A stretch of DNA of 42,591 nt from an uncultured Prevotellaceae bacterium (GCA_902768785.1 CACXMM010000042.1:1-42591), one strand, 5' to 3'; shown: positions 21,018 to 31,433, counted from the stretch's first letter. Notes: generated from the sequence alone by a model not told the origin. A program made the numbers and translations.

Positions 21018-21494
21018 ATGAGAAAAGCAAAACCAAAGAAGCGTGTGATCCTGCCGGATCCAGTCTTCAACGACCAGAAGGTCTCCAAGTTCGTGAATCA
21101 TCTGATGTATGACGGTAAGAAGAATACATCGTATGAGATTTTCTACAAAGCCCTTGACATCGTAAAGGAGAAGATGGCTAAGGAAGAGAAGGCTCCCCTC
21201 GAGATTTGGAAGCAGGCTCTTGACAATATCACCCCACAGGTGGAGGTGAAAAGCCGTCGTATCGGTGGTGCTACCTTCCAGGTGCCTACAGAGATCCGTC
21301 CCGACCGCAAGGAGAGCGTTTCCATGAAGAACATGATCAACTTCGCTCGCAAGCGCGGTGGCAAGTCTATGGCCGAACGCCTGGCAGCTGAGATCATGGA
21401 CGCTTACAACAATCAGGGTGGCGCATTCAAGCGTAAGGAGGACATGCACCGTATGGCTGAGGCTAACCGTGCGTTTGCCCACTTCAGATTCTAA
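21018..21494 (+). CDS. rpsG: 30S ribosomal protein S7
   Basis: S7 nucleates assembly of the 30S head and contacts the E site. The product has 158 residues from the ATG at 21018 ([15 protein letters not shown]). An earlier in-frame ATG at 20964 would add 18 residues unlike the family, so it was rejected. The conserved [20 protein letters not shown] and [18 protein letters not shown] segments are present. It is followed 29 bp later by fusA. S7 is the expected translational repressor of this group. Confidence 0.97.
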   Translation: MRKAKPKKRVILPDPVFNDQKVSKFVNHLMYDGKKNTSYEIFYKALDIVKEKMAKEEKAPLEIWKQALDNITPQVEVKSRRIGGATFQVPTEIRPDRKESVSMKNMINFARKRGGKSMAERLAAEIMDAYNNQGGAFKRKEDMHRMAEANRAFAHFRF

Positions 21495-21523
21495 ATTCAG
21501 GATAACTAAGGTAAAAAGAGACA

Positions 21524-23650
21524 ATGGCAAAGCAAGATTTACATTTGACCCGCAATATCGGTATCATGGCTCACATCGATGCCGGTAAGACAACAACTTC
21601 TGAGCGTATCCTGTACTATACAGGTAAGACTCACAAGATTGGCGAGGTTCATGACGGTGCCGCTACGATGGACTGGATGGCACAGGAGCAGGAGCGTGGT
21701 ATTACCATCACCTCTGCTGCTACCACCTGTTACTGGCACTATAACGACAAGCAGTATAAGATCAACTTGATTGATACTCCGGGACACGTGGACTTCACCG
21801 CTGAGGTGGAGCGTTCTCTCCGTGTGCTGGATGGTGCTGTGGCAACCTACTGTGCAGTAGGTGGTGTGCAGCCCCAGAGTGAAACGGTGTGGCGCCAGGC
21901 TGACAAGTACAACGTGCCCCGTCTGGGTTACGTGAACAAGATGGATCGTTCTGGTGCTAATTATTTCGACGTGCTCCAGCAGATGAAGGACGTGCTCGGC
22001 GCAAAGCCAGTTTCCCTCGTTGTTCCTATCGGACAGGAGGAGACTTTCAAGGGCATCGTTGACCTGCTGAAGATGAAGGCTATCATCTGGAATGATGAGA
22101 CTCAGGGCGCTGAGTTCGAGGTGACCGATATCCCCGCTGACCTCATGGACGAGGCTCAGGAGTGGCGCGACAAGCTCGTTGAGGATGCCGCAGAGTTCGA
22201 TGAGGCTCTGATGGAGAAATTCTTCGACGATCCCAGCTCCATCACCGAGGAGGAACTGATCGCCGCTATCCGCAAGGGTACACTCGCTATGGAGTGCACA
22301 CCGATGCTCTGCGGTTCTTCTTTCAAGAACAAGGGCGTACAGACTCTGCTCGACTATGTGTGCGCTTTCCTGCCCTCTCCGCTGGATACTCCTAACATTG
22401 TTGGTGAGAATCCGAATACGGGTGAGGAAGAGGATCGCAAACCGAGCGAGGATGAGCCCACTTCAGCTCTCGCCTTCAAGATCGCTACCGACCCGTATGT
22501 AGGTCGTCTGGTGTTCTTCCGCGTTTATTCCGGTAAGGTAGAGGCAGGCTCTTATGTGTTCAACACACGTTCTGGTAAGAAGGAGCGCGTGAGCCGTCTG
22601 TTCCAGATGAACTCCAACAAGCAGCAGCCGATGGAAAGCATCGACGCCGGTGACATCGGTGCAGGTGTGGGCTTCAAGGATATCCGTACGGGTGACACCC
22701 TCTGTGATGAGGCTCATCCGATCGTTCTGGAGAGCATCACCTTCCCCGACACCGTGATCTCTATCGCCGTGGAGCCGAAGAGCCAGGCTGACATTGCCAA
22801 GCTCGACAACGGTCTTGCCAAGCTGGCAGAGGAGGATCCTACCTTCACCGTACATACCGATGAGCAGAGCGGTCAGACCGTGATCTCTGGTATGGGTGAG
22901 TTGCACTTGGATATCATCATCGACCGTCTGAAGCGCGAGTTCAAGGTTGAGTGTAACCAGGGCAAGCCGCAGGTGAACTATAAAGAGGCTATCACCAAGA
23001 CTGTGAACCTCCGCGAGGTTTATAAGAAGCAGTCGGGTGGTCGCGGTAAGTTCGCCGACATCATCGTGAACGTGGGTCCTGTGGATGAGGACTACGACAT
23101 CAAGGAGAACGGTGGCTTGCAGTTCGTGAACGAAGTGAAGGGTGGTAACATTCCTAAGGAGTTCATTCCTGCTGTGCAGAAAGGCTTCGAGGATGCCATG
23201 AAGAATGGTGTGCTCGGTGGCTATCCGATGGACTCAATGAAGGTAACTGTTATCGATGGCTCGTTCCACCCGGTTGACTCTGATCAGCTGTCGTTCGAGC
23301 TTGCTGCCCGTAACGCTTACAAGAATGCCTGCGTGAAGGCCGGTCCTGTGCTCATGGAGCCTGTGATGAAGCTTGAGGTGGTGACACCTGAGGAGAACAT
23401 GGGTGACGTGATCGGTGACTTGAACAAGCGCCGTGGTCAGGTGGAAGGTATGGAAGAGGCCCGCAGCGGTGCCCGCATCGTGAAGGCAATGGTTCCGCTG
23501 GCAGAGATGTTCGGTTATGTAACAGCTCTCCGTACCATCACTTCCGGTCGTGCTACCAGTTCCATGGAATACGACCACCACTCTCCGGTTTCTGGCTCTA
23601 TCGCCAAGGCCGTTCTTGAGGAGATCAAGGGTCGCGTTGACCTCGTGTAA
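21524..23650 (+). CDS. fusA: Elongation factor G
   Basis: EF-G is the GTPase that drives tRNA-mRNA translocation. The product has 708 residues, full length. The P-loop AHIDAGKT is at 16-23, and DTPGHVDF and NKMDRSG are both present. Domains II to V are complete, through the C-terminal segment containing [13 protein letters not shown]. The length and motifs fit the canonical factor rather than the ribosome-protection proteins. It is followed by a 155-bp spacer with inverted repeats, then rpsJ. Confidence 0.98.
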   Translation: MAKQDLHLTRNIGIMAHIDAGKTTTSERILYYTGKTHKIGEVHDGAATMDWMAQEQERGITITSAATTCYWHYNDKQYKINLIDTPGHVDFTAEVERSLRVLDGAVATYCAVGGVQPQSETVWRQADKYNVPRLGYVNKMDRSGANYFDVLQQMKDVLGAKPVSLVVPIGQEETFKGIVDLLKMKAIIWNDETQGAEFEVTDIPADLMDEAQEWRDKLVEDAAEFDEALMEKFFDDPSSITEEELIAAIRKGTLAMECTPMLCGSSFKNKGVQTLLDYVCAFLPSPLDTPNIVGENPNTGEEEDRKPSEDEPTSALAFKIATDPYVGRLVFFRVYSGKVEAGSYVFNTRSGKKERVSRLFQMNSNKQQPMESIDAGDIGAGVGFKDIRTGDTLCDEAHPIVLESITFPDTVISIAVEPKSQADIAKLDNGLAKLAEEDPTFTVHTDEQSGQTVISGMGELHLDIIIDRLKREFKVECNQGKPQVNYKEAITKTVNLREVYKKQSGGRGKFADIIVNVGPVDEDYDIKENGGLQFVNEVKGGNIPKEFIPAVQKGFEDAMKNGVLGGYPMDSMKVTVIDGSFHPVDSDQLSFELAARNAYKNACVKAGPVLMEPVMKLEVVTPEENMGDVIGDLNKRRGQVEGMEEARSGARIVKAMVPLAEMFGYVTALRTITSGRATSSMEYDHHSPVSGSIAKAVLEEIKGRVDLV

Positions 23651-23659
23651 TTGACCATT

Positions 23660-23760
23660 TCACTATTTCACAATTTGACAATTTGGGTTCGCCTGATGTT
23701 GTTGGTTGTGAAATAGTGATACCCCCAATAATACTGCTGAGCAAATGACTCTTTAGCAGT
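23660..23760 (+). repeat. Inverted repeats in the fusA-rpsJ spacer
   Basis: TCACTATTTCACAA (23660-23673) pairs perfectly with 23706-23719 across a 32-nt loop. A second stem ACTGCT/AGCAGT (23733-23738, 23755-23760) follows. Neither is followed by a T-tract, so regulatory or attenuator function is more likely than full termination. No TAnnTTTG promoter was seen before rpsJ. Confidence 0.65.
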
Positions 23761-23805
23761 GTTAAATAGTAAAATCGTCAAATAATTAAATTGTAAAATT
23801 AGATT

Positions 23806-24111
23806 ATGAGTCAGAAAATTCGTATCAAGCTGAAGAGCTACGACCACAAATTGGTTGACAAGTCAGCAGAGAAGATCGTGAAGGCTGTGAAGGCTACGGG
23901 CGCCATCGTGAGCGGTCCGATTCCCCTTCCTACTCACAAGCGTATTTACACCGTAAACCGTTCTACTTTCGTGAATAAGAAAGCACGTGAGCAGTTCCAG
24001 CTGTCGGACTACAAGCGTCTGATTGACATCTACAGCTCTACCGCCAAGACCGTTGATGCCCTGATGAAGCTTGAGCTTCCCAGTGGTGTGGAGGTGGAGA
24101 TCAAGGTATAG
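23806..24111 (+). CDS. rpsJ: 30S ribosomal protein S10
   Basis: S10 is a head protein of the small subunit and, as NusE, a partner of NusG and NusB in antitermination. The product has 101 residues, with [21 protein letters not shown] at the start and the conserved [14 protein letters not shown] loop. It normally begins the S10 operon directly before rplC. Here a terminator, a transporter gene and a new promoter intervene, so it is transcribed with fusA. Confidence 0.97.
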   Translation: MSQKIRIKLKSYDHKLVDKSAEKIVKAVKATGAIVSGPIPLPTHKRIYTVNRSTFVNKKAREQFQLSDYKRLIDIYSSTAKTVDALMKLELPSGVEVEIKV

Positions 24112-24130
24112 TACCCACATCCCTATCATT

Positions 24131-24163
24131 AAGCGGCGCAACAGTCAACTTGTTGCGCCGCTT
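24131..24163 (+). terminator. Terminator after rpsJ
   Basis: A perfect 13-bp GC-rich stem (24131-24143 with 24151-24163) has a 7-nt loop and ends CGCTTTCTTTG. It lies 19 bp after the rpsJ stop and ends the str-type transcription unit. Confidence 0.88.
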
Positions 24164-24204
24164 TCTTTGTACTGAAATATGAATGACAATTAAGGAAAAA
24201 GTTG

Positions 24205-24212
24205 TACCTTTG
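24205..24212 (+). promoter_or_regulatory. Promoter -7 element abutting the transporter start codon
   Basis: TACCTTTG (TAnnTTTG) at 24205-24212 lies only 5 bp before the ATG at 24218. Transcription would start at or within a few bases of the start codon, which would make the mRNA leaderless or nearly so. Confidence 0.7.
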
Positions 24213-24217
24213 CAGCG

Positions 24218-25129
24218 ATGTTTACGGCAATGATGACATTGTTTGCCATAGTAATCGTAGGTTATACGGCTGGCAAACGGGGCTATTTGGGTGGTGACTT
24301 CGACAGACAGTTGTCGAGGCTGGTAATCAATCTGACATGTCCGGCACTGATCCTGTCGTCAGCAATGACGGGTAAGCTGCCAGACCGTCAGTTTATTATC
24401 CCGCTGTTGCTGATCAGTGTCGTGACTTATGTGGTACTGACAGGTGTCGCCTTCCTGCTGCCTCGCTATCTAACCAGCAGCAAAGCTGACGAGGGAACCA
24501 TCGGTTTTGCACTGATGTTTGGTAATGTGGGGTTCATGGGCTATCCGGTAGTGGCATCGATTTTTGGTCATGAGGCCGTGTTCTATGCCGCTGTGCTGAA
24601 TGTGGTGAATACATTTGCGGTATTCACCATCGGCACTATCCTGATCACAGGCAAAAATGAAGTGGAGGGTGGGCGTTTCCAGAAGAAGGTACTTTACTCT
24701 ACTCCCATGCTCGCTGCCTATCTTACGATGCTCATCGTCATACTCCGCATTGACAATATATGGCCTTGGGTGAGTCAGACGCTAACCATGATTGGCAATA
24801 TCACCGTACCTGCAGCGCTGCTGATCATCGGTTCTTCGATGTCGAATCTCCCTATCCGATCCTTGCTGGGTAATCCTACCGTCTATGCCACCACACTCTT
24901 CCGACTGGCGCTTCTGCCCATCGGTATCTACTATCTCACTACACTGCTACACTTCTCTGATTTTGTGGTCAACATCAATACTGTTGTCATAGCTATGCCC
25001 GTAGCCACCTATGGCACCATTCTCTGCCTTAAATATAATAAAGACACGACCATGATGACAGAGGTGACATTTATCACCACCTTACTCTCCATGCTCACTA
25101 TTCCACTTCTTGTGCTCTTTTTTCTATAA
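24218..25129 (+). CDS. AEC (auxin efflux carrier) family transporter
   Basis: A 303-residue, highly hydrophobic protein with about 9-10 membrane segments. It has the AEC hallmarks: an N-terminal LFAIVIVGYTAGKRGYL, NLTCPALILSSAM near residue 40, and FGNVGFMGYPV at about 108-118. A second half follows that contains a TVPAALLIIGSSM segment. Members export or import organic acids and similar solutes, and the substrate cannot be told here. It has its own promoter and sits between rpsJ and rplC. Alternative in-frame ATGs at 24230 and 24233 would allow a short leader. Confidence 0.88.
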   Translation: MFTAMMTLFAIVIVGYTAGKRGYLGGDFDRQLSRLVINLTCPALILSSAMTGKLPDRQFIIPLLLISVVTYVVLTGVAFLLPRYLTSSKADEGTIGFALMFGNVGFMGYPVVASIFGHEAVFYAAVLNVVNTFAVFTIGTILITGKNEVEGGRFQKKVLYSTPMLAAYLTMLIVILRIDNIWPWVSQTLTMIGNITVPAALLIIGSSMSNLPIRSLLGNPTVYATTLFRLALLPIGIYYLTTLLHFSDFVVNINTVVIAMPVATYGTILCLKYNKDTTMMTEVTFITTLLSMLTIPLLVLFFL

Positions 25130-25347
25130 GATGTAAGGTTAAAAACAAATAAAATAGTTAAATTGTGTTATTTATTCAAAGAGCGATGTTGTGTATTTCA
25201 TAAATAATGTGTACCTTTGCAGCCGCTAAAGTGCGTATTGCGCTGGCTTTATGCCATCAATACTCTGATAAAGAACAACTTAACCTTCAATTGCGAAGAA
25301 GTGAGGATGTTTCTTTTTAAGTCATATATTATTTAATTTAAACTGAA
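25130..25347 (+). promoter_or_regulatory. Spacer with promoter for the rplC-rplQ ribosomal cluster
   Basis: TTG at 25189-25191 and TACCTTTG at 25212-25219 are separated by 20 bp, the best-spaced promoter pair in the window. The leader to the rplC ATG at 25348 is about 120 nt. In E. coli the S10 operon leader is the L4 regulatory site, and here any such site would have to lie in this leader. No clear terminator was found after the transporter. Confidence 0.8.
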
Positions 25348-25962
25348 ATGCCAGGATTATTAGGAAAGAAAATCGGAATGACATCCGTTTTCAGTGCCGA
25401 CGGTAAGAATGTACCGTGCACTGTTATCGAAGCTGGTCCTTGTGTTGTTACTCAGGTGAAGACGGTAGAGAAGGATGGCTATCAGGCTGTTCAGCTCGCC
25501 TACGGTGAGGCAAAGGAGAAAAATACCTCCAAGCCGATGCAGGGAGTCTTCAAGAAGGCTGGTACAACACCAAAGCGCCACTTGGCCGAGTTCAAGTTTG
25601 ACGAGGAGCATAACCTCGGAGACACCATTACTGTGGAGATTTTCAACGACGCCACATTCGTGGATGTTGTGGGCACCTCAAAAGGTAAGGGATTCCAGGG
25701 CGTTATGAAGCGCCACGGGTTCGGTGGTGTTGGACAGAGTACTCACGGTCAGGACGACCGCGCCCGCAAGCCGGGATCTATCGGTGCTTGTTCTTACCCC
25801 GCAAAGGTGTTCAAAGGCATGCGCATGGGCGGCCAGATGGGTGGTGACCGCGTGACCACTCAGAACCTCAGAGTGTTAAAGGTAATCCCAGAGAGCAACC
25901 TTCTGATCGTGAAGGGTAGCGTCGCTGGATGTAAAGGTTCAACATTAATTATTAACATGTAA
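25348..25962 (+). CDS. rplC: 50S ribosomal protein L3
   Basis: L3 is an early-assembly large-subunit protein that reaches toward the peptidyl transferase centre. The product has 204 residues. It starts [12 protein letters not shown] and carries the conserved [16 protein letters not shown] loop (about residues 112-127). Its stop codon overlaps the rplD ATG by one base (TAATG), which suggests translational coupling. It is the first gene after the operon promoter, because rpsJ has been separated. Confidence 0.98.
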   Translation: MPGLLGKKIGMTSVFSADGKNVPCTVIEAGPCVVTQVKTVEKDGYQAVQLAYGEAKEKNTSKPMQGVFKKAGTTPKRHLAEFKFDEEHNLGDTITVEIFNDATFVDVVGTSKGKGFQGVMKRHGFGGVGQSTHGQDDRARKPGSIGACSYPAKVFKGMRMGGQMGGDRVTTQNLRVLKVIPESNLLIVKGSVAGCKGSTLIINM

Positions 25963-26591
25963 TGGAAGTTAGCGTTTTAAATATCAAGGGTCAGGAGACC
26001 GGAAGAAAGGTAACTCTGAATGAGGATATCTTCGCTATTGAACCGAATGATCACGTCCTTTATCTCGATGTGAAGCAGTATCTCGCTAACCAGCGCCAGG
26101 GTACAGCTAAGGCCAAGGAGCGCAGTGAACATGCTGGATCTACCCGTAAGTTGATCCGCCAGAAAGGTAGCGGCGGTGCACGTCGTGGTGACATCAACTC
26201 TCCGGTACTCGTGGGTGGTGCTCGCGTGTTCGGCCCGAAGCCCCGTGACTATCGTTTCAAACTGAATAAGAAAGTAAAGGTTCTTGCTCGTAAGAGCGCT
26301 CTCTCATACAAGGCTCAGGAGAATGCAATCATCGTGTTGGAGGACTTCGAGATGGAAGCACCCAAGACAAAAGATTTCGTAAATATTACTAAAAATCTTA
26401 AAGTCGATGGTAAGAAACTTCTCCTCGTTTTGCCAGGTGTGAATAAAAACGTATATTTGTCGGCTCGTAACTTGCAGCGTACTGAAGTCATGCAGGCCAG
26501 CGCACTCAATGCTTATAAAGTTTTGAATGCGGATGTGCTTGTTGTGACCGAAAATTCGTTGAAGACAATTGACGAGATATTAGTAAAGTAA
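25962..26591 (+). CDS. rplD: 50S ribosomal protein L4
   Basis: L4 lines the exit tunnel and in E. coli also represses the S10 operon. The product has 209 residues, with the tunnel-loop segment [15 protein letters not shown] and then [13 protein letters not shown] (about residues 87-99). It overlaps rplC by one base and is followed 15 bp later by rplW. That gap contains AAAGGAG, one of the few Shine-Dalgarno-like sites in the window. Confidence 0.98.
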   Translation: MEVSVLNIKGQETGRKVTLNEDIFAIEPNDHVLYLDVKQYLANQRQGTAKAKERSEHAGSTRKLIRQKGSGGARRGDINSPVLVGGARVFGPKPRDYRFKLNKKVKVLARKSALSYKAQENAIIVLEDFEMEAPKTKDFVNITKNLKVDGKKLLLVLPGVNKNVYLSARNLQRTEVMQASALNAYKVLNADVLVVTENSLKTIDEILVK

Positions 26592-26606
26592 AAGGAGACA
26601 TCAGAT

Positions 26607-26951
26607 ATGGCATTTATCATCAAACCGTTGGTCACTGAGAAGATGACCAAGATTACAGACAAGTCTTCTGAAGACAGAACCTATAAGGTGAAAGGTCAGG
26701 AGCGTACAAAGAAGGCACAGGCCAAGTATGGCTTCATCGTCCGCCCCGATGCTAATAAGCTCGAGATCAAGAAAGAGGTTGAAGATCTGTATAATGTTAC
26801 AGTAATTGATGTGAACACGATGCGTTATGCAGGTAAGCGCTCAAGCCGCTATACCAAGATGGGTCTGATCAAAGGTCAGCGCAACGCGTTCAAGAAGGCA
26901 ATCGTTACTCTGAAAGAGGGCGATACAATTGATTTTTATAGCAATATTTAA
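26607..26951 (+). CDS. rplW: 50S ribosomal protein L23
   Basis: L23 sits at the tunnel exit and is the docking site for trigger factor and SRP. The product has 114 residues, longer than the usual 95-100. An extra segment (DKSSEDRTYKVKGQERTKKA, about residues 12-31) lies near the N-terminus. Similar insertions are seen in relatives in this phylum, as far as I recall. The rest (YGFIVRPDANKLEIKKEVE and NTMRYAGK) is standard. AAAGGAG lies 9 bp before the ATG. Confidence 0.95.
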   Translation: MAFIIKPLVTEKMTKITDKSSEDRTYKVKGQERTKKAQAKYGFIVRPDANKLEIKKEVEDLYNVTVIDVNTMRYAGKRSSRYTKMGLIKGQRNAFKKAIVTLKEGDTIDFYSNI

Positions 26952-26958
26952 ATAAGAA

Positions 26959-27783
26959 ATGGCAGTACGTAAATTAAAACCGGTAACTCCCGGTCAAAGA
27001 CACAAGATTATTGGCACGTTCGAGGATATTACTGCATCCGTGCCAGAGAAGTCTCTCGTTTACGGTAAACGCTCTACTGGTGGACGAAACAACACCGGTA
27101 AGATGACTGTTCGCTACATGGGTGGCGGTCACAAGAGAAAGTATCGTTTCATCGACTTCAAGCGAGAGAAAGATGGTGTTCCAGCTGTAGTGAAGACAAT
27201 CGAGTACGATCCGAACCGTTCGGCTCGTATCGCTTTGCTGTTCTACGCTGATGGTGAAAAACGTTACATTATTGCTCCTAATGGACTCCAGGTGGGCACA
27301 ACACTGCTCTCCGGCGCTGAGGCAGCACCGGAAGTGGGAAATGCCCTTCCCTTGGCTAACATCCCCGTGGGTACGGTGGTACACAACATCGAACTCCGCC
27401 CGGGACAGGGTGCCAAGTTGGTTCGTTCGGCTGGTAACTTTGCTCAGCTTACTTCTCGTGAAGGCAGTTATTGCGTGATAAAACTCCCCTCTGGAGAAAC
27501 ACGTAAGATTCTCAGTGCTTGTAAGGCAACTGTAGGTGTAGTAGGAAATGCAGACCATGCTCTTGAGCAGTCGGGTAAGGCCGGACGCTCACGCTGGTTG
27601 GGACGTCGCCCGCACAACCGTGGTGTTGTGATGAACCCGCATGATCACCCGATGGGTGGTGGTGAAGGCCGTCAGAGCGGTGGACACCCACGTTCACGTA
27701 AGGGCTTGTATGCTAAGGGTCTGAAGACACGCGCACCGAAGAAGCTCTCTAACAAGTATATCATCGCAAGAGCAAGTAAATAA
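26959..27783 (+). CDS. rplB: 50S ribosomal protein L2
   Basis: L2 is needed for subunit association and the peptidyl transferase centre. The product has 274 residues. The catalytic-centre loop [13 protein letters not shown] includes the conserved histidine (about residue 230). The [10 protein letters not shown] and GGHPRSRKG flanks are intact. It starts 7 bp after rplW and lies 21 bp before rpsS in the normal S10 operon order. Confidence 0.98.
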   Translation: MAVRKLKPVTPGQRHKIIGTFEDITASVPEKSLVYGKRSTGGRNNTGKMTVRYMGGGHKRKYRFIDFKREKDGVPAVVKTIEYDPNRSARIALLFYADGEKRYIIAPNGLQVGTTLLSGAEAAPEVGNALPLANIPVGTVVHNIELRPGQGAKLVRSAGNFAQLTSREGSYCVIKLPSGETRKILSACKATVGVVGNADHALEQSGKAGRSRWLGRRPHNRGVVMNPHDHPMGGGEGRQSGGHPRSRKGLYAKGLKTRAPKKLSNKYIIARASK

Positions 27784-27804
27784 CAAAGTAAACTGAAGTA
27801 AATT

Positions 27805-28071
27805 ATGAGTCGTTCATTAAAAAAAGGTCCGTACATTAACGTGTCACTCGAGAAGAAGATTCTCGCTATGAATGAGAGTGGCAAAAAGAATGTCGTTAAG
27901 ACATGGGCCAGAGCTTCAATGATCTCCCCGGATTTCGTGGGACACACTGTAGCTGTTCATAACGGTAACAAATTTATCCCTGTTTACATTACTGAGAACA
28001 TGGTGGGACACAAGTTGGGAGAGTTTGCTCCTACACGTCGTTTCGGTGGCCATGCTGGTAACAAGAAGTAA
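27805..28071 (+). CDS. rpsS: 30S ribosomal protein S19
   Basis: S19 is a head protein that contacts the A-site finger region and S13. The product has 88 residues, the normal length. [19 protein letters not shown] starts the protein and [14 protein letters not shown] ends it, both strongly conserved. It lies between rplB and rplV. Confidence 0.97.
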   Translation: MSRSLKKGPYINVSLEKKILAMNESGKKNVVKTWARASMISPDFVGHTVAVHNGNKFIPVYITENMVGHKLGEFAPTRRFGGHAGNKK

Positions 28072-28102
28072 ACGGGCTGAAACCATTTAAATAGAAGCAA
28101 TA

Positions 28103-28507
28103 ATGGGAAATAGAAAGAAATTAGCGGCTGAGAAAAGAAAAGAGGCCCTGAAGACATTGTATTTTGCGAAGCTGAATGGCGTGCCGTCATCTCCGCGCAA
28201 GATGCGCTATGTCGTAGATATGATCCGCGGTATGGAAGTGAACCGCGCTCTTGGCGTGCTGCGGTTCTCTAAGAAGCATGCTGCTGCTGACGTAGAGAAG
28301 TTGCTCCGCTCTGCCATCAATAACTGGGAACTGAAAAACGACCGCAAGGCCGAGGATGGAGAGTTGTATATTTCTAAGGTGTTTGTTGACGAGGGTGTCA
28401 CCATGAAGCGCATGCGTCCTGCCCCCCAGGGCCGCGGCTATCGTATCCGCAAGCGTTCCAACCATGTGACTCTGTTTGTTGACGCTAAAACTAATGACGA
28501 AAAATAA
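28103..28507 (+). CDS. rplV: 50S ribosomal protein L22
   Basis: L22 lines the exit tunnel opposite L4 and is a site of macrolide-resistance changes. The product has 134 residues, with the conserved helix [20 protein letters not shown]. The tunnel beta-hairpin [20 protein letters not shown] (about residues 95-114) shows no obvious insertion or deletion. It lies 9 bp before rpsC. Confidence 0.97.
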   Translation: MGNRKKLAAEKRKEALKTLYFAKLNGVPSSPRKMRYVVDMIRGMEVNRALGVLRFSKKHAAADVEKLLRSAINNWELKNDRKAEDGELYISKVFVDEGVTMKRMRPAPQGRGYRIRKRSNHVTLFVDAKTNDEK

Positions 28508-28516
28508 GTAAGTAGA

Positions 28517-29242
28517 ATGGGACAGAAAGTTAATCCAATTAGTAACCGTCTGGGTATTATCCGCGGTTGGGACTCAAACTGGTTCGGAGGAAAGAACTTC
28601 GGTGACAATCTGGTTGAAGACCAGAAAATCCGCAAGTACCTCAACGAGCGTCTGGCTAAGGCAAGTGTGTCTAAGATCGTGATCGAGCGCACACTGAAGC
28701 TCGTGACCATCACTATTTGTACTGCCCGTCCGGGTATTGTCATTGGTAAGGGCGGTCAGGATGTTGACAAACTGAAGGAAGAGCTGAAGAAACTCTATGA
28801 TAAGGAAATTCAGATTAATATCTTCGAGGTGAAGAAGCCTGAGCTCGACGCTACGATCGTGGCTACGAATATCGCTCGCCAGGTAGAGGGCAAGATCGCA
28901 TATCGTCGTGCCATCAAACAGGCTATCGCCAATACCATGCGTGCTGGCGCCGAGGGTATTAAGATCCAGATTACCGGACGTCTGAACGGTGCTGAAATGG
29001 CTCGTAAGGAGATGTTCAAAGAGGGCCGTACTCCGCTGCACACTTTCCGTGCTGACATCGACTACTGTCAGGCTGAGGCCTTGACAAAGGTGGGTCTGCT
29101 CGGTATCAAGGTGTGGATTTGCCGCGGTGAGGTCTATGAGAAGCGCGACCTTGCTCCTAACTTTACACAAGAGAAGCAGGGCGGTCGTGGCAACGGAAGA
29201 CAGGGCGGTCGTGGTAATCGCAAAAGAAACAATAATAAGTAA
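28517..29242 (+). CDS. rpsC: 30S ribosomal protein S3
   Basis: S3 helps form the mRNA entry channel and has mRNA-unwinding activity. The product has 241 residues. The KH domain contains [20 protein letters not shown] (about residues 72-91), followed by the conserved C-terminal domain. The protein ends in a basic Gly/Arg/Asn-rich tail ([20 protein letters not shown]), an RGG-like extension. It is followed 14 bp later by rplP. Confidence 0.97.
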   Translation: MGQKVNPISNRLGIIRGWDSNWFGGKNFGDNLVEDQKIRKYLNERLAKASVSKIVIERTLKLVTITICTARPGIVIGKGGQDVDKLKEELKKLYDKEIQINIFEVKKPELDATIVATNIARQVEGKIAYRRAIKQAIANTMRAGAEGIKIQITGRLNGAEMARKEMFKEGRTPLHTFRADIDYCQAEALTKVGLLGIKVWICRGEVYEKRDLAPNFTQEKQGGRGNGRQGGRGNRKRNNNK

Positions 29243-29256
29243 AAAAAGGAATTATC

Positions 29257-29685
29257 ATGTTACAGCCAAAAAGAGTAAAATATAGAAGACCTCAAGACGG
29301 GCGTGGCAATAAGGGCAATGCCCACAGAGGTACACAGCTGGCTTTCGGATCATTCGGCATTAAGACTCTGGATGCGAAATGGCTCGACAGCCGACAGTTA
29401 GAGGCTGCGCGTGTTGCTATCAACCGTTATATGCAGCGTGAAGGACAGGTCTGGATTCGTGTTTTCCCGGATAAACCCATCACCCGTAAACCTGCTGATG
29501 TCCGAATGGGTAAAGGTAAGGGTGATCCCGCAGGTTGGGTTGCACCTGTAACACCGGGTCGTATCCTCTTCGAAGTGGAAGGCGTTCCTTTTGAGATTGC
29601 CAAAGAGGCTCTCCGCCTCGGTGCTCAGAAGTTGCCAGTGAAAACAAAGTTTGTGGTTAGACGTGATTACGATAAAAACGCTTAA
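29257..29685 (+). CDS. rplP: 50S ribosomal protein L16
   Basis: L16 helps position A-site tRNA on the large subunit. The product has 142 residues, starting [19 protein letters not shown]. It has the conserved [22 protein letters not shown] (about residues 69-90). It lies between rpsC and rpmC with short gaps, and the reading frame is intact. Confidence 0.97.
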   Translation: MLQPKRVKYRRPQDGRGNKGNAHRGTQLAFGSFGIKTLDAKWLDSRQLEAARVAINRYMQREGQVWIRVFPDKPITRKPADVRMGKGKGDPAGWVAPVTPGRILFEVEGVPFEIAKEALRLGAQKLPVKTKFVVRRDYDKNA

Positions 29686-29690
29686 GAAAG

Positions 29691-29885
29691 ATGAAGATTA
29701 AAGAAGTAAGAGAGCTCGAGACCAAAGACTTGGCAGAGCGTTTAGAGACTGAGGTTGCTAAGCTGCACCAGATGAAGCTCAACCACGCCATTACACCGCT
29801 GGAGAATCCATCTCAGATTAAGGCGACACGTCGTGACATCGCGCGTATCAAGACAGAACTCCGTCAGAGAGAACTTAATAAATAA
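29691..29885 (+). CDS. rpmC: 50S ribosomal protein L29
   Basis: L29 is a small two-helix protein at the tunnel exit, close to L23. The product has 64 residues, the family length, with [17 protein letters not shown] and the C-terminal [14 protein letters not shown]. It lies 5 bp after rplP. The rpsQ start follows 2 to 11 bp later, depending on which ATG is used. Confidence 0.95.
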   Translation: MKIKEVRELETKDLAERLETEVAKLHQMKLNHAITPLENPSQIKATRRDIARIKTELRQRELNK

Positions 29886-29896
29886 CAATGGTCCAG

Positions 29897-30154
29897 ATGG
29901 AAACAAGAAATTTAAGAAAAACAAGACAGGGTGTCGTGATCAGCAACAAAATGGATAAAACCATTGTTATTGCAGCTAAGTTCAAGGAGAAGCACCCTAT
30001 TTATGGTAAGTTTGTCCAGAAGACAAAGAAATACCATGTACATGATGAGAAGAACGAGTGCAATATCGGTGATACCGTGCTCGTGATGGAGACCCGTCCT
30101 TTGTCAAAGACCAAGAGATGGAGATTAGTACAAATCATTGAAAAGGCTAAGTAA
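29897..30154 (+). CDS. rpsQ: 30S ribosomal protein S17
   Basis: S17 is a primary 16S rRNA binding protein with an OB fold. From the ATG at 29897 ([12 protein letters not shown]) the product has 85 residues and matches the usual N-terminus in this phylum. An ATG at 29888 would add MVQ and cannot be excluded. The conserved [20 protein letters not shown] and [12 protein letters not shown] are present. It lies 2 bp before rplN. Confidence 0.93.
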   Translation: METRNLRKTRQGVVISNKMDKTIVIAAKFKEKHPIYGKFVQKTKKYHVHDEKNECNIGDTVLVMETRPLSKTKRWRLVQIIEKAK

Positions 30155-30156
30155 TT

Positions 30157-30522
30157 ATGATACAGGCAGAATCAAGACTTACAGTTGCTGACAACAGCGG
30201 TGCACGTGAGGCTCTTTGCATTCGCGTGCTGGGAGGTACCCGCCGCCGTTACGCCAGCGTAGGTGACGTGATTGTCGTTGCTATCAAGAACGCAATCCCT
30301 ACAAGTGATGTGAAAAAGGGTGCAGTATCAAAGGCTTTGATTGTTCGCACAAAGAAGGAAATCCGTCGTGCTGATGGTTCTTACATCCGCTTCGATGACA
30401 ATGCTTGTGTGCTGCTCAATAATGCAGGCGAGCTCCGCGGTAGCCGTATCTTCGGCCCTGTTGCTCGTGAGCTCCGTGCTGTTAACATGAAGGTCGTTTC
30501 ATTGGCACCTGAGGTTCTTTAA
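30157..30522 (+). CDS. rplN: 50S ribosomal protein L14
   Basis: L14 sits at the subunit interface, where it forms bridges and binds the silencing factor RsfS. The product has 121 residues, with [19 protein letters not shown] at the start and [13 protein letters not shown] (about residues 97-109). Both are standard. It lies directly after rpsQ and 19 bp before rplX. Confidence 0.97.
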   Translation: MIQAESRLTVADNSGAREALCIRVLGGTRRRYASVGDVIVVAIKNAIPTSDVKKGAVSKALIVRTKKEIRRADGSYIRFDDNACVLLNNAGELRGSRIFGPVARELRAVNMKVVSLAPEVL

Positions 30523-30541
30523 TTTAAAAAACAGAAGAGTA

Positions 30542-30874
30542 ATGAGTAAGTTACATATTAGGAAAGGTGACATGGTTCTTGTGATTGCCGGAAAGGATAA
30601 TTACAAGATCAAGGGTAAGACTCCGCACAAGGTGCTGAAGGTGCTCGTAGATAAGCAGCGTGCCATCGTAGAGGGCGTGAACATCGTCTCCAAGAGCACA
30701 AAGCCATCTGCCAAGTATCCTCAGGGTGGTATCATCAAGCAGGAGGCCCCTATTCATATTTCAAATTTGATGTTGGTGGATCCGAAGAGCGGCGAACCCA
30801 CACGTGTGTCTATCAAGCACGAGGGCAAGAACGTGATCCGTATCTCTAAAAAGTCAGGAGAGGAGATTAAATAA
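30542..30874 (+). CDS. rplX: 50S ribosomal protein L24
   Basis: L24 starts assembly of the large subunit. The product has 110 residues, with an N-terminal KOW motif ([21 protein letters not shown] at about 4-24) and the conserved [20 protein letters not shown]. Its stop codon overlaps the rplE ATG by one base (TAATG), which suggests coupled translation. Confidence 0.97.
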   Translation: MSKLHIRKGDMVLVIAGKDNYKIKGKTPHKVLKVLVDKQRAIVEGVNIVSKSTKPSAKYPQGGIIKQEAPIHISNLMLVDPKSGEPTRVSIKHEGKNVIRISKKSGEEIK

Positions 30875-31428
30875 TGAATACAGCACAGTTAAAGAAAGAA
30901 TATAAGGAGAAGATTGCTCCGGCATTGCAGAAGCAGTTCAACTACACTTCAGCTATGCAGATTCCTGTCCTGAAGAAGATCGTGGTAAACCAGGGTCTGG
31001 GAGATGCCACACAGGATAAGAAGATCATCGATGTAGCCATTAATGAGATCTCTACTATTACAGGTCAGAAGGCTGTGGCTACTTATTCTAAGAAGGATAT
31101 CGCAAACTTCAAGCTGCGTAAGAAGATGCCGATCGGCGTGATGGTGACATTGCGTCGTGAGCGTATGTATGAGTTCTTGGAGAAGCTTGTCCGCGTAGCT
31201 CTCCCCCGTATCCGCGACTTCAAGGGTATTGAGAGCAAGCTCGATGGACGTGGTAACTACACACTGGGTATCCAGGAGCAGATTATCTTCCCGGAAATCA
31301 ACATCGATACTATCGACCGTATCCAGGGCATGAACATTACTTTCGTCACATCTGCTAAGACCGACGAAGAGGGATATGCTCTGCTCAAGGCATTCGGCCT
31401 TCCATTCAAGAACGCTAAAAACGATTAA
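30874..31428 (+). CDS. rplE: 50S ribosomal protein L5
   Basis: L5 binds 5S rRNA in the central protuberance. The product has 184 residues. It has [20 protein letters not shown], the [15 protein letters not shown] segment and the C-terminal INTIDR-type stretch ([18 protein letters not shown]). It overlaps rplX by one base and precedes rpsN by 5 bp. Confidence 0.97.
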   Translation: MNTAQLKKEYKEKIAPALQKQFNYTSAMQIPVLKKIVVNQGLGDATQDKKIIDVAINEISTITGQKAVATYSKKDIANFKLRKKMPIGVMVTLRRERMYEFLEKLVRVALPRIRDFKGIESKLDGRGNYTLGIQEQIIFPEINIDTIDRIQGMNITFVTSAKTDEEGYALLKAFGLPFKNAKND

Positions 31429-31433
31429 GAGAT

